Source: Peronospora farinosa
Taxonomy: Eukaryota; Oomycota; Peronosporomycetes; Peronosporales; Peronosporaceae
Assembly (NCBI GenBank): GCA_947646735.1
Contig: CANTFK010000366.1
Location: forward strand, 1 to 64,000
DNA: 64,000 bases
Direction: 5' to 3'
The position numbers and the translations under genes were made by a program. The notes beneath the pieces are model-generated. The model was not told where the DNA came from. It did not search any database and was given only the letters and a program-made list of their open reading frames with translations. Shown piece by piece: positions 41,277-51,404 of the stretch (positions are counted from its first letter, which is position 1; each line of letters begins with the position of its first letter).

Positions 41277-43514
41277 ATGAGCATTGAACCCGCACGCGTG
41301 CAAACGCGTCTTACGAAAGAAAGTGGTCCAAAGGTCACAGGATCCGCCAGTGAAACAAAGATCGGTGGTTCTTTCACGTTGACACCCAATCCGCCCTTCC
41401 TCACAAGACGAATGGCCGTATACGATCGTATTATGACTGAACAAAAGCAGCAGCTCCAAGAACTAGCAGCGAAGCAAACAATAATCAAGATTACGCTTCC
41501 TGATGGCACGATAAAGGAGGGAATTGCCTGGCAGACAAAACCTTTGGATGTAGCACTTGAGATCTCACAAGGATTGGCCGATCAGGTCGTTGTAGCTCGT
41601 GTCACTTATCGTGGAAAACCGGACGACCCCTTTAGTGTCACAGCTGCAGACGTGGACGGTAATGAAGCCAGTGATAAAGCCAGTGAAGACACGTGCTGTG
41701 GTGCTGTTGCTGACTCGTCTGAGCTTTGGGATGTCTTCCGTCCCCTTATTGGTGACTGTAGATTGGAACTGCTTAAGTTTGACGATAAAGAAGGTCGGAT
41801 GGTCTTTTGGCATTCGAGTGCTCATATATTAGGTGAAAGTATTGAGACGCTTAAAGGCGCTCATTTGACTATTGGTCCTCCTGTAGAGGGAGGCTTTTAC
41901 TACGATTCGTACATGGGCACTGAAACGATCTTGGAAAGTGATCTGAGTGTCATTGAAAAGGCCTGTCAAAAGGTCGTGAAGGACAAGCAAAGCTTTGAAC
42001 GTGTCGTGCTGACCAAGGAAGAGGCACTCGAGATGTTTGCCGACAATGTGTTTAAGACGCAGATCATTTCTACCAAGATCCCGGATGGAGGCAAGACCAC
42101 GGCTTACCGCTGCGGCCCACTCATTGACTTGTGTCGCGGTCCGCACGTTCCCCATACGGGAAAGATCAAAGCTTTGGCCGTCACGCGCTCCTCGAGTTCA
42201 TACTGGCTGGGAAAGACCACTAACGACACTTTGCAGCGTGTCTACGGTATCTCGTTCCCGGATAAGAGTAAAATGAAAGAGTGGAAGCACTTTCAGGCTG
42301 AGGCTGCGAAGCGTGACCACCGTCGTCTCGGTGTGAGCGAGGAGCTTTTTTTCTTCCACTCGTTGAGCCCTGGCAGTGGCTTCTGGCTGCCGCATGGTTC
42401 TGCTATCTACTTTAAGCTGCTCAAGTTTATTCGGGAGCAATATCGCGAGCGCGGATACACTGAAATCATCACGCCTAACATTTTCAACATGGAGTTGTGG
42501 AACATTTCGGGTCACGCCCAGCACTATAAGGATAACATGTTTGTGTTTGATGTGGAGGGACAGGAGTACGCACTGAAACCTATGAACTGCCCAGCTGCTT
42601 CGCTGATGTTCGACTTCCGTCAGCGGTCGTACCGTGAGCTGCCCATCCGTTTGGCAGACTGTGGCGTGCTACACCGTAACGAACTGAGTGGTGCCCTAAC
42701 GGGCCTCACGCGTGTGCGTCGCTTTCAGCAGGATGATGCTCACATTTTTTGTCGCGACGATCAGATCAAGAAGGAAGTGCTAGATTTTCTCACTTTTATG
42801 AAGTACGTATATGACGTCTTTGGCATTAAGTTCAATCTGGAGCTCTCGACGCGTCCCGAGAAGGCTATGGGCGAATTAGAACAGTGGGAGCGAGCTGAAA
42901 AGCAGCTTGCTGAGGCTCTTAACGAGTTTGTTGGCGCTGGCAAGTGGGTGGTCAACCCGGGCGATGGTGCTTTCTATGGCCCTAAGATCGACATCATGAT
43001 CACAGACGCGCTAAAGCGTCAGCACCAGTGTGCTACGGTGCAGCTTGACTTCCAGCTGCCCATCCGTTTCAATCTGAAATACCGTACGGACGACGCAGAC
43101 AACTTCAAGCGTCCGGTGATCATTCATCGTGCCATCTACGGATCGCTGGAGCGATTTGTTGCTGTCCTGGTAGAACACTACGCCGGCAAGTTCCCGTTCT
43201 GGCTATCACCGCGCCAGATCCTTGTCGTCACGGTGGGCGCTGCGTTCATTGAGTACGGCTACGAGGTCAAGGACGCAATGTTCCGCGCCGGATTCGATGT
43301 AGATATCGATGACACGGGCAAGACGCTGAACAAGAAGATCCGTGAGGGTCAGATGGCCCACTACAACTTTATTTTGGTGGTAGGCGCACACGAAAAGGAG
43401 GCACGCTCCGTTAATATTCGTACCCGTGACAACAAAGTGACGGGCACCAAGACGTTGGAGGAGGCTATTGCCATGTTTAAGGATCTGGAGATGACCAAGG
43501 CGAGTGAGGAATAA
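41277..43514 (+). CDS. TARS: Threonyl-tRNA synthetase
   Basis: Charges tRNA-Thr for translation. Single exon, 745 aa, a normal length. Domains in order: an approximately 65-residue N-terminal extension; a TGS domain (about 67-115, IIKITLPDGTIKEGIAW); the editing/SAD domain with HSSAHILGES (about 179) and YRCGPLIDLCRGPHV (about 280); the class II core with ALKPMNCPAASLMF, motif 2 CGVLHRNELSGALTGLTRVR, and motif 3 RPVIIHRAIYGSLERF; and the anticodon-binding domain from ILVVTVGAAF to the end. All HxxxH editing residues and the zinc-site Cys in MNCPA are present. The N-terminus shows no clear mitochondrial presequence, so a cytosolic enzyme is most likely. An alternative upstream start cannot be excluded, but ATG 41,277 has a good context (CACCATGAG). 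Confidence 0.97.
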   Translation: MSIEPARVQTRLTKESGPKVTGSASETKIGGSFTLTPNPPFLTRRMAVYDRIMTEQKQQLQELAAKQTIIKITLPDGTIKEGIAWQTKPLDVALEISQGLADQVVVARVTYRGKPDDPFSVTAADVDGNEASDKASEDTCCGAVADSSELWDVFRPLIGDCRLELLKFDDKEGRMVFWHSSAHILGESIETLKGAHLTIGPPVEGGFYYDSYMGTETILESDLSVIEKACQKVVKDKQSFERVVLTKEEALEMFADNVFKTQIISTKIPDGGKTTAYRCGPLIDLCRGPHVPHTGKIKALAVTRSSSSYWLGKTTNDTLQRVYGISFPDKSKMKEWKHFQAEAAKRDHRRLGVSEELFFFHSLSPGSGFWLPHGSAIYFKLLKFIREQYRERGYTEIITPNIFNMELWNISGHAQHYKDNMFVFDVEGQEYALKPMNCPAASLMFDFRQRSYRELPIRLADCGVLHRNELSGALTGLTRVRRFQQDDAHIFCRDDQIKKEVLDFLTFMKYVYDVFGIKFNLELSTRPEKAMGELEQWERAEKQLAEALNEFVGAGKWVVNPGDGAFYGPKIDIMITDALKRQHQCATVQLDFQLPIRFNLKYRTDDADNFKRPVIIHRAIYGSLERFVAVLVEHYAGKFPFWLSPRQILVVTVGAAFIEYGYEVKDAMFRAGFDVDIDDTGKTLNKKIREGQMAHYNFILVVGAHEKEARSVNIRTRDNKVTGTKTLEEAIAMFKDLEMTKASEE

Positions 43515-44468
43515 GCAGTGGAGGGAGTTACTCCCATGTATGGTGTTCACTCTTCTTTGGTAGCCACTTTTCGGCTATAGCGGGTATTTTTCATTTGTAA
43601 CTTAGAGCTAAAGAGCTTGTTACAGTTGTGTCACCGTAATCAAATGTGAAATTTGCCGATTAAAATTTACTTTAGGTAATTCTAATTTTGTTTGCAAGTG
43701 TAGAACATTATTTTGAGGTAATTTAAATAACGCACATATCCTATAAAGTCCTCTATTTTTATAATCTATATCTAGATAAATGTATCTTGTAAGGTAAGTA
43801 GTTCCGTGTTGGTGGCAATAACATTGTAGCGTTGCGAACCATGCTCTCGAGTATCGACGTGGACTGTAGTACTCAATACAAACTCGGCGTTTATAATCGT
43901 CTAATGGGCGCTTACCAAAGCCGAGAATAAAGTTCAGTCATAGCGTAATTATGATCAATTGACTGACGTGAGACAACATAAGTCGAAAAACAAAACGAAA
44001 CTATCCACTACTTCAGTTGACTTGCAAGAATCTTTTGCTTGCTGTCAGACACTCGCACAGCAAACACGTCTCGAGCTCAGAAAATCAAAAATGCCACGGT
44101 TGTGACTATAGCTAAACGAGATAATTACATCTTGACAAAAGATAACGTACGTTGGCTCTATTACTTTGGTAAGAACAAACTGACCGACTTCCTCTAACTT
44201 CAACTTGTTATCTTCAAGCAATGTTCGCCCGTTTATGATCATTCTACTACATTCGACCAATAAGCACGAGTTACGGCTGCTTGTCACTCGTGGCACGACT
44301 GGCACAACCAGTCGGTTGCAGTAGCAAAGGCGATTATCGACACGCAATTTGCAGACGTCACTTGATTGGTCCATGACTTTTGCCAGTCAAATTTATAGTC
44401 CCGTCCTAACTCTCTCCCAAATCATTTTGTATTTTACGCCCTAGGTCCTACAACCTCTGCAAATTATT
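43515..44468. other. Intergenic region between ThrRS and the fusion gene
   Basis: AT-rich, no gene seen. The last 60 bases hold the probable start site of the next gene. Confidence 0.5.
44421..44437 (+). promoter_or_regulatory. Oomycete-type initiator of the APSK fusion gene
   Basis: ATCATTTTGTATTTTAC matches the oomycete initiator/flanking consensus TCATTYYNCAWTTT at most positions, 32-48 bases before the ATG at 44,469. The spacing fits a short 5' leader. Confidence 0.55.
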
Positions 44469-47400
44469 ATGACGGACGTTTTGTATGCGTCCGTAAAACA
44501 GGACGATCTTGAGGACGGAATCGCTAGTCGTATCTTTTCTCCTGGTCCAGACTATGACGAACGTCGTGTCCTAATCAAGAAATTTGTATGTCTGTCATTC
44601 GTCATTACGCCGTATTTGGTCCTATTTGCTCTATTTATTGGTGTAGGAAGTCCCAAGAGCTCCACTAACAGCACTTTCATCCATCATAATAATGTCTCCC
44701 TAGTGACGAATCAGACACAGATGGATCAGATCTGTGCAAACCAACGCCTACAAAAGCTCGAGCTTCAACGCAATGTCTACTACGATTCATCACTCCTTTC
44801 TCGCTCACAACGATACGCTGCAGTACAACAAAAGGGTGCAACTTTATGGTTTACGGGTCTATCCGGTAGTGGCAAAAGTACAGTGGGACGTGCACTGGAG
44901 AAACAATTATTACAACGTCGTATACATACGTATCGACTTGATGGTGATAATGTTCGCATTGGATTAAATCGTGATCTGGGGTTCTCGGAGACGGATCGAG
45001 CAGAAAGTGTGCGACGTGTGGGAGAAATGTCGGCACTTTTTAGTGAAGCAGGTGTGATTACACTTGTTGCTTTGGTTTCGCCTTTTCGTGCTCGTCGTGA
45101 TGACGTGCGAGAGCTTCACAAGAAAATGAATATTCCATTCTATGAGGTATTTGTTGATGTGTCCGTGTCCGTGGCTGCTGATCGTGACGTTAAGGGACTG
45201 TATAAACGTGCCATGAAGGGAGAAATTAAGGACTTTACAGGAATCTCGTCACCTTATGAGGAACCACTGAATCCAGAGATTCATCTTAATACTTCAAGTC
45301 AATCACTTGAGGACGAGATTAAGATGATTTTGGACAAGTTAGAAGCAGAGGGATTGCTTACTGGAGTAACAGATCTACCCCTTGGATACCCTGGTGTCGC
45401 GGTAGCTGATGGAGGCAACGCTGTTGCTACATTTCCAGTGTTATTCCCAGATCAGCCACATTCCTCATATCCGGACAATTATGACACGTTGCCTCGTGTG
45501 CTCCTGCGTGATGAGGATGTACATTGGCTACAAGTCATTGGCGAGGGTTGGGCTGCGCCTCTGCGTGGCTTTATGCGCGAAGGTGTCTACTTGCAGTCTC
45601 TCCACTTCAGCAGCGTGCTATATGACACGGACAACCTTACTGATGGCCAGTTGGCTCTCCATAAATCCACTAACTTCTCAGAATACTCAAATGAATTCGT
45701 GTCAAAGGGTCAGCGCGTAAACATGCCAGTGCCCATTGTACTCCCGATCAACGATGCTGCGAAGAAGATTATTGGCGAATTTAAGCAAGTGGTACTCGTG
45801 AGCCCGTCGGGTGAAGAGCTTGCGTTGCTGACTGACCCTGAAGTCTACGATCATCGCAAAAAAGAGCGCATCACACGCACGTTCGGTGCCATGGACAACG
45901 GTCATCCGTACGTTGCTGAGATTTTGAAGTCGGGTGAGTACTTGCTAGGTGGCGAGATTGAGCTGCTATCCCGCATTAAGTATAACGACGATCTGGATCA
46001 ATATCGCCTGACTCCGACGGAATTGCGTAAGCGCTTTGAAGAAATGGGTGCCGATGTTGTGCTTGCTTTCCAAACGAGAAACCCAACTCACGCTGGCCAT
46101 GCATACCTGATGAATAACGCACGTGAGCAGCTTATTGCGCAGGGCTACAAGAACCCTGTGCTGTGGCTGTCTCCTCTTGGTGGCTGGACGAAAGAGGACG
46201 ACGTGCCTCTTGATGTGCGTGTACGTCAGCATGAAGCGATTCTGCGCGACGGCATGCTGAACAAGAAGAGTACTGTACTTGCCATCTGGCCTTCTCCGAT
46301 GATTTATGCTGGCCCTCGCGAGGTGCAATGGCATGCAAAAAGCCGTAAGAACGCCGGAGCGAGCTTTTTCGTCGTCGGACGGGACCCTGCTGGTATCAAG
46401 CGCTCCGATGGCGATAAGGGCGACATTTATGCCGGCGACCATGGTCGCTTCGTTCTTCACATGGCTCCTGGAATGGAAGATTTTAACATTCTGTCGTTCT
46501 CGAAGGTGTACTACGATGTCCAGGACCACAAAATGAAGCCGATGGACAGCAGTCGTAAGCAGGATTTTCTATCGATCTCGGGCTCGCGTATGCGGAATAT
46601 GGCGCGCGAAGGTTTGCAAAAGTGCGAAGGTGATAAAATTCCTGCTGGCTGGGAAGACAAACCGACATGCGTTCCACAGGGATTCATGGTCAAGTCTGGT
46701 TGGGACATCATGATTGATTACTACCAAAATATCGACAGCTCGCGCTGGATCCCATTTGCCACGCAGTTCTCGAAACCTGTCGTGGATTCTACGCGTTTTT
46801 TCTCGTCAGAGGGTACATTCGGTCGCACTGACTACAAGCTCTACTTCAAGAACGACAAGGGCGAGAAAATCTCTCCGTGGCACGACATTCCGCTCTACTT
46901 GACAGACTCGAAGGACAATAGCTCGTACAATTTCATTGTCGAGATTCCCAAGGGTATTGCACACAAAATGGAGGTGAACAAGGAGGCCCGGTACAACCCG
47001 ATCATGCAAGACACGACCCACAACGGCACTCGTGGTCGCGACTACTTGTACGGTGTGCCATTCTTCAACTACGGTCTGTTCCCGCAGACTTGGGAAGACC
47101 CAAGCGTGAAGGACGAAAAAGGTAACGACGGTGACAATGATCCGTTGGACGTTATCGAGATCGGTGCGAAGCAATTGCCAATGGGCTCAGTGAATCCAGT
47201 CAAGATCCTGGGTAGTCTGGAGCTCGTTGATCAGGGCGAGGTCGACCACAAGATTCTAGTGATTTCCCTCTCTGATAAGGATGTTGACAAGATTAATAAC
47301 GTAAGCGACTTACAGAGTGTGAAACCTGGTGTACTGGATGCGCTAGTGGACTGGCTTAAGAAGTACAAGATCCCAGAGGGCAAGTCCGAGAACTTGTTTT

Positions 47401-47519
47401 CCCAGGAAAAACCGACGTCTGCAGAGGCCGCCATTCAGATCGTGGCAGACACGCACGAGCGATGGCAGAAGCTCAAGACAGGAGAGATTAGTGTCAAGGA
47501 CAAGTTCTGGCTTAATTAG
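44469..47519 (+). CDS. APS kinase-ATP sulfurylase-pyrophosphatase fusion
   Basis: One 1,016-aa protein for sulfate activation: ATP sulfurylase makes APS and PPi, APS kinase makes PAPS, and pyrophosphatase removes PPi, pulling the reaction forward. A membrane helix lies near the N-terminus (about 39-60, FVCLSFVITPYLVLFALFIG), with a short acidic leader before it. The kinase (about 123-300) has the P-loop GLSGSGKST, YRLDGDNVRIGLN and FTGISSPYE. The sulfurylase (about 325-720) has FQTRNPTHAGH, PLGGWTKEDD, GRDPAGIKRSDGDKGDIY and ISGSRMRNMAREG. The family I pyrophosphatase (about 775-1000) has EIPKGIAHKMEVNKEARYNP, YGLFPQTWED and NDGDNDPLDVIEIG. All catalytic motifs look intact, with no intron. 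Such three-part fusions are known from stramenopiles. The membrane helix suggests anchoring to an organelle or endomembrane. Confidence 0.96.
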   Translation: MTDVLYASVKQDDLEDGIASRIFSPGPDYDERRVLIKKFVCLSFVITPYLVLFALFIGVGSPKSSTNSTFIHHNNVSLVTNQTQMDQICANQRLQKLELQRNVYYDSSLLSRSQRYAAVQQKGATLWFTGLSGSGKSTVGRALEKQLLQRRIHTYRLDGDNVRIGLNRDLGFSETDRAESVRRVGEMSALFSEAGVITLVALVSPFRARRDDVRELHKKMNIPFYEVFVDVSVSVAADRDVKGLYKRAMKGEIKDFTGISSPYEEPLNPEIHLNTSSQSLEDEIKMILDKLEAEGLLTGVTDLPLGYPGVAVADGGNAVATFPVLFPDQPHSSYPDNYDTLPRVLLRDEDVHWLQVIGEGWAAPLRGFMREGVYLQSLHFSSVLYDTDNLTDGQLALHKSTNFSEYSNEFVSKGQRVNMPVPIVLPINDAAKKIIGEFKQVVLVSPSGEELALLTDPEVYDHRKKERITRTFGAMDNGHPYVAEILKSGEYLLGGEIELLSRIKYNDDLDQYRLTPTELRKRFEEMGADVVLAFQTRNPTHAGHAYLMNNAREQLIAQGYKNPVLWLSPLGGWTKEDDVPLDVRVRQHEAILRDGMLNKKSTVLAIWPSPMIYAGPREVQWHAKSRKNAGASFFVVGRDPAGIKRSDGDKGDIYAGDHGRFVLHMAPGMEDFNILSFSKVYYDVQDHKMKPMDSSRKQDFLSISGSRMRNMAREGLQKCEGDKIPAGWEDKPTCVPQGFMVKSGWDIMIDYYQNIDSSRWIPFATQFSKPVVDSTRFFSSEGTFGRTDYKLYFKNDKGEKISPWHDIPLYLTDSKDNSSYNFIVEIPKGIAHKMEVNKEARYNPIMQDTTHNGTRGRDYLYGVPFFNYGLFPQTWEDPSVKDEKGNDGDNDPLDVIEIGAKQLPMGSVNPVKILGSLELVDQGEVDHKILVISLSDKDVDKINNVSDLQSVKPGVLDALVDWLKKYKIPEGKSENLFSQEKPTSAEAAIQIVADTHERWQKLKTGEISVKDKFWLN

Positions 47520-47867
47520 GTTTGTCAACTGAATTACTAAGCTCGATGTATGGGAACGTAGCTCAACTTATTAAATGAATTATTTGCAATGTCTGAATAG
47601 GTTTGCGGTGGCGTGAGGCGATCGAGTCGCCACGGTTCACGATCGCTTTATGAGCAGATCGCAGGTGTGGCGGCGTTGACATCGACAATGGTGGGGCTTC
47701 GTGTTGACTGCGCCGCGTTCAACTCACTTGCTAGTTGATGTTCCAGTGAAGCGAAAGCAGCCCTTCCTGAAGTGACTAGCGCGATGATTGCATCTGTCCC
47801 CCGTCCTTAGTCGTGCTTACTACTGAAGCATTGACCGTAAACACCTAAGAGAGACGAGTTGCAAGCA
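47520..47867. other. No recognisable feature
   Basis: Short frames only. It may contain the eroded 5' end of the adjacent LpxK-like pseudogene, but I cannot align it. Confidence 0.4.
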
Positions 47868-48425
47868 GTGCGTCGTTCCACCAGATATCCCGGTGGTGAA
47901 TGTAGGGAACGTCACCTTTGAAGCCACTGAAAAGCACTCCATTTGTACAGTTTCTGGTTGATTACCTGTTGCAACATGCGGACAAAGGCCAAGTGCCGTT
48001 GGTGCTAAGTCGCAGGTATGAGGACAATAAGTGGCGGATGTTGGCCAAGCAGCTTCAATGTGTGAGTGGCGTTGGGGGTGATCGCGTGACAATGGGAGCT
48101 GCTAAAGTAAAGGAACTAGGTGGGGAAGCAGCACCATTGACTTGTGTTGTGCTATACGGATTGCAGCAATGACGACATGCAAAGGACCTGGAGATTGTGA
48201 TGGTGGACGCTCTGCATCCGCAGAGCAACGACTTGCTACTTCCATGTAGGAGTCTGCGGGAGATGCTTTTGTGAGGGCCGACGTGGTGATTGTACATCAC
48301 TCAAATTTACAGGAGGATGAGCGCGTACGCGTGCTGAGTGGAGATAAAGCATTTCCTGATCATCACGCGTTCACTCCAAATAATGTACACGATATTTTCA
48401 AGCGATCACGTGAGCACAAGGAAAG
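47868..48425 (+). pseudogene. lpxK: LpxK-like (tetraacyldisaccharide 4'-kinase) pseudogene
   Basis: LpxK phosphorylates the lipid A disaccharide in bacteria and has homologues in plants. Pieces in three frames follow the family order: PDIPVVNVGNVTF; then TPFVQFLVDYLLQHADKGQV and PLVLSRRYEDNKWRMLAKQL; then GGDRVTMGAAKVKELGGEA; then LYGLQQ, a stop, and DLEIVMVDALHPQSNDLLLP with CRSLREML; then RADVVIVHHSNLQ; and FPDHHAFTPNNVHDIF. The P-loop, normally GGTGKTP, reads EATEKHS in one frame before a frameshift. There is at least one frameshift near 47,930, a TGA at 48,170-48,172, and another stop with frameshift near 48,270. After about 48,425 the similarity fades, although the frame runs on to 48,630. 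The gene is dead in this copy. Confidence 0.75.
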
Positions 48426-48621
48426 TTTAATCGACGGAGAAAAATTTAGCTTGTTTACAGTCGCTCTACCCTTGCATCTTCGTGCTGCTTTTGTGCGCTT
48501 AGACATCTACAGCACCAAACCGGCCACCACCCATACCGTCGGAATCATCTACAACTTTTCCGACCCCAGTGGCTTTCTCTGTCTACTACCACGCACCTGC
48601 CCAAGTAGACGTAATGTAAAA

Positions 48622-48984
48622 GAACTGTAACAAAATCTACTACATGACGGACATGAATTGTAACAGCTTTTGTTACAGTTCGTTTCGTGTCGGCATAAGT
48701 CAACACGAAACGAAACGAATCATGAAGCGAAATGTATTAGTCCATTAGGATGGATTTCTGAGGCGGATACAGCGCTGCCCGCTGTTCGTCTTTGTCGAGC
48801 TGAGACGCAGCGTAAGCGAAACTTGTTGAACACAATTTCATTAGTGTGTTTAACAAGTTTCGCTTACGCTGCGTCTCAGCTCTGTGGCCTTCGTGAAAGA
48901 AACGAGTACGTATCTAGCTAGGACAAGTAGATACGCGACTTGTCCTAGCTAGATACGTACTCGTTTCCTTCACGAAGGCCACAG
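48622..48984. repeat. Four consecutive hairpins, two long
   Basis: (1) 48,622-48,635 with 48,668-48,681, 14-bp perfect arms (GAACTGTAACAAAA). (2) 48,681-48,690 with 48,703-48,712, 10-bp arms (CGTTTCGTGT). (3) 48,797-48,834 with 48,845-48,882, 38-bp arms with one mismatch and a 10-base loop. (4) 48,882-48,928 with 48,938-48,984, 47-bp arms with one mismatch and a 9-base loop. Hairpins 3 and 4 share base 48,882. No open frame of note spans them. Confidence 0.93.
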
Positions 48985-49284
48985 TTTCCGAATTGTAGCA
49001 ACGTTTGTCCTTTGGCTCAGATTCGCATAAGACATCTCGATGGCGTTGTACTGTACAACGGCGTTTTGTACAATACGACGCTCGTCACGATGCAGTAAAG
49101 AACTAGCACCATCACCACTGTCGGAGAGCGACTATCGATTGCGTTGTCGCTCGTCGACAACGGCGAACGGAGGCGTTCCTGACGCCCATGTCAGGTCCCA
49201 CAGCGCCTGTTCCCATTAAACAAGGCGTGTCTGGTGGAGGAGACACGTTTCCACGCTTCGAAAAAGAGACTATTCTCTTTGTCG

Positions 49285-49660
49285 TGGGCGTAACAAATAA
49301 GGACGATGGCCGAAGACAACAGAATAAGTATGTACATTCGCGAGTGCAGCGTCTCACAGACAAAGCAGTTGAAGCAATAATAAACTTTTTTGCAAGTCAA
49401 CAATTGATGACCGACGCCAAACTGTCTTCATTGGAATACATTATGGAGAGTACACTTAACTGCTCGAAGATATTAAAGGTTTGGCATTAAGCGTGGAAAG
49501 ATGTCAGCGAACAGTTCAACACATATCACATTGTTTGCAACTGCCTAACACAAAGAGTGGCAAAGTCAACTGCTTTATCTGTGAGACGATGCACTCGCGA
49601 AAAATGTACATATTTGTTCTGTTGTCTTCGTTCAACGTCCTTGTTCGCTTACGCACAAAA
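49285..49660. repeat. Diverged inverted repeat, arms about 90 bp
   Basis: 49,285-49,373 and 49,563-49,660 are inverted copies at about 80% identity. For example ACATTCGCGAGTGCAGCGTC on the left pairs with GACGATGCACTCGCG on the right, and TCAACTGCTTTATCTGTGAG on the right is the complement of the left end. The spacer is about 190 bp. Possibly an old MITE or foldback element. Confidence 0.75.
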
Positions 49661-49800
49661 GTCCTTTGCATGAAGTTGTTGAAGCGCCAACGACGACGAA
49701 AGTCTTTTTACTGGCAAAGGAACAACCAAGAGTGAATCAGAAAAAACAGAGATTAGGAAGTGCGAACTCGTCGCAGATTTCACCACGCGAAACAATCTAT

Positions 49801-49816
49801 CACTCATTTTCATTCC
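49801..49816 (+). promoter_or_regulatory. Oomycete-type initiator of the bZIP-like gene
   Basis: CACTCATTTTCATTCC fits the TCATTYY initiator with its flanking element, 12-27 bases before the ATG at 49,828. It supports that ATG as the gene start. Confidence 0.5.
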
Positions 49817-49827
49817 ATGAAAGGAAC

Positions 49828-50979
49828 ATGGCATACCGGAAACCATATGATCTTTACGACTCAATTCTAAGCGATCAGGCAATGATGGAGGAGGTATTAG
49901 AGCTGTTGGGGTCGGATAGCACAAGCACCGGCCACGAGAAAAAGCTTACAGCAACTTTCAACAATAACCGAGATGCAGTTTGCAATGAAGTCGCTAATGA
50001 AAATGAGTTACTGGGTTGGGATGAAGAAAAGTACCCGAGAAAACAAGAGCAAGATCTACCACGAGACCAAACTCAATCGACGATGGAAAGCTTAATGTAC
50101 GCTTTAAACATCTTATTGTCTATGTGGACATGAAAGAAAAACAAGAGAGAAGTTTGACCTGTTGAAAGATCTCAACTCCTTTTTTTACTATGCATTAGTA
50201 GGCCAAGCACCCCTATGCACCTTACCGAGGCTGCGTCGAAGAGTCCTTCACTGCTGCCCCAGCAATTTTTGTAAGATACTGTGTCATCACTCGAGTGTTC
50301 GTTTTTCTAAGTGTTGTTTTTCTTGTGCCGACATCACTTAGTCATGGTGCTGTCCCACAACCGTTTTCTGCCGAACCTTGCTTTGTCAACTTTACAGCTG
50401 CACCGGAATCGCGTCAAAGCTTGCGAGCTCCTGTTCAAGAGAATATGATAGTACGAGAAACAGTTACTGCTGACCCTATTCCAATATCTCCTCCAGCTTC
50501 AATACTTCACCATACTTTGCAAGATTCGCAGCCGCTAAGTAAAAGCGCTACGTTGGTCACGCACCTAAACTCGGAGAGTAACGTCTTACCCACTGGTCAA
50601 CGCATTCGCGTTATCAATCCTGACGAGTTTGAAGAACTCCGACGAAAGGTGCAGATGCAGACGGCTTCACGTCGTTATCGTAAACGCAAGAAGGCAAGTT
50701 AAAACGAGGCAAAGATGGCGACATCGTCTACAATGCTAATGATCTATTGCTGATGCGCAGGAGGCAGCTCGATACAAAAAGATGCATGTGCAGGAGCTCC
50801 AGAAAGAGCTTTCTCGGTTGCAATACATGGAAGCACAGACGAAACAGTACCAGCAACGCTCGGTTGAGTCGTTGCAACAGGAGCTTAAGATGCATCAAGC
50901 CGAAGTGGCTGACCTCAGTGGCAAAATTGAGGACGCAACCAGAAAAGAGCTTGACTGGATAGCGCACTTGCCCCTATGA
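49828..50979 (+). CDS. bZIP-like transcription factor with GC-AG intron
   Basis: The C-terminal part is a basic region plus leucine-zipper-like coiled coil: ELRRKVQMQTASRRYRKRKK then EAARYKKMHVQELQKELSRL. The two halves are joined by removing 50,694-50,760, a 67-bp intron with a GC donor (GCAAGT) and AG acceptor (branch-like GCTAAT). Using a GT donor instead gives a wrong frame. The conserved bZIP Asn position is not Asn, as I recall for several oomycete bZIPs. The N-terminal exon is less certain: ATG 49,828 to 50,096, then a 245-bp intron to 50,341, keeps the frame and gives 279 aa, acidic at the N-terminus (MMEEVLELLGSDSTS). The signal-peptide-like stretch before 50,340 would lie in that intron. 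Probable nuclear DNA-binding protein. Confidence 0.6.
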
Positions 50980-51404
50980 TTTCTATCGTCCCCTTATTTT
51001 TTGTCGACATTATATCTACCCTTGTGTTACGGTTTCCAAGGTTTAATCAGTCCAGTACAATTAGGCAAGCGACAACGCTGCAATGAACATGTTCTCATCT
51101 TAAACCCTTTCGAAAGGTTACATCGAATTTTCTTACATGTTCTCGAAACGTTTTTCTAAAACTGTCACGATCGTGCACATCGGATCAACAAGTGCAGTGT
51201 CAGGAACTACTAGGAGCAAGATGAAGAAAAGTAGCCAGTAGTCCAGACAAATCGATGAGAACGACCAGACTTGACTCAGCAGTAAACACTTTTTGAATGT
51301 AGGCCAATCTCACAGTATAATTACTATTTAATCTGTAATTTCATCTTAACGGCAGGGGCGGCACTTAGATCGGACAGACATCGAAAGGTTAGTTGAACGC
51401 CTAA
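50980..51404. other. No recognisable feature
   Basis: Intergenic, AT-rich; no frame or repeat of note. Confidence 0.5.

Noticed and set aside
50295..50345. Signal peptide (FVFLSVVFLVPTSLSHG) suggesting a secreted effector
   Set aside because: The stretch begins with GTG, lies within a probable intron, and the downstream protein has a bZIP-like basic region.
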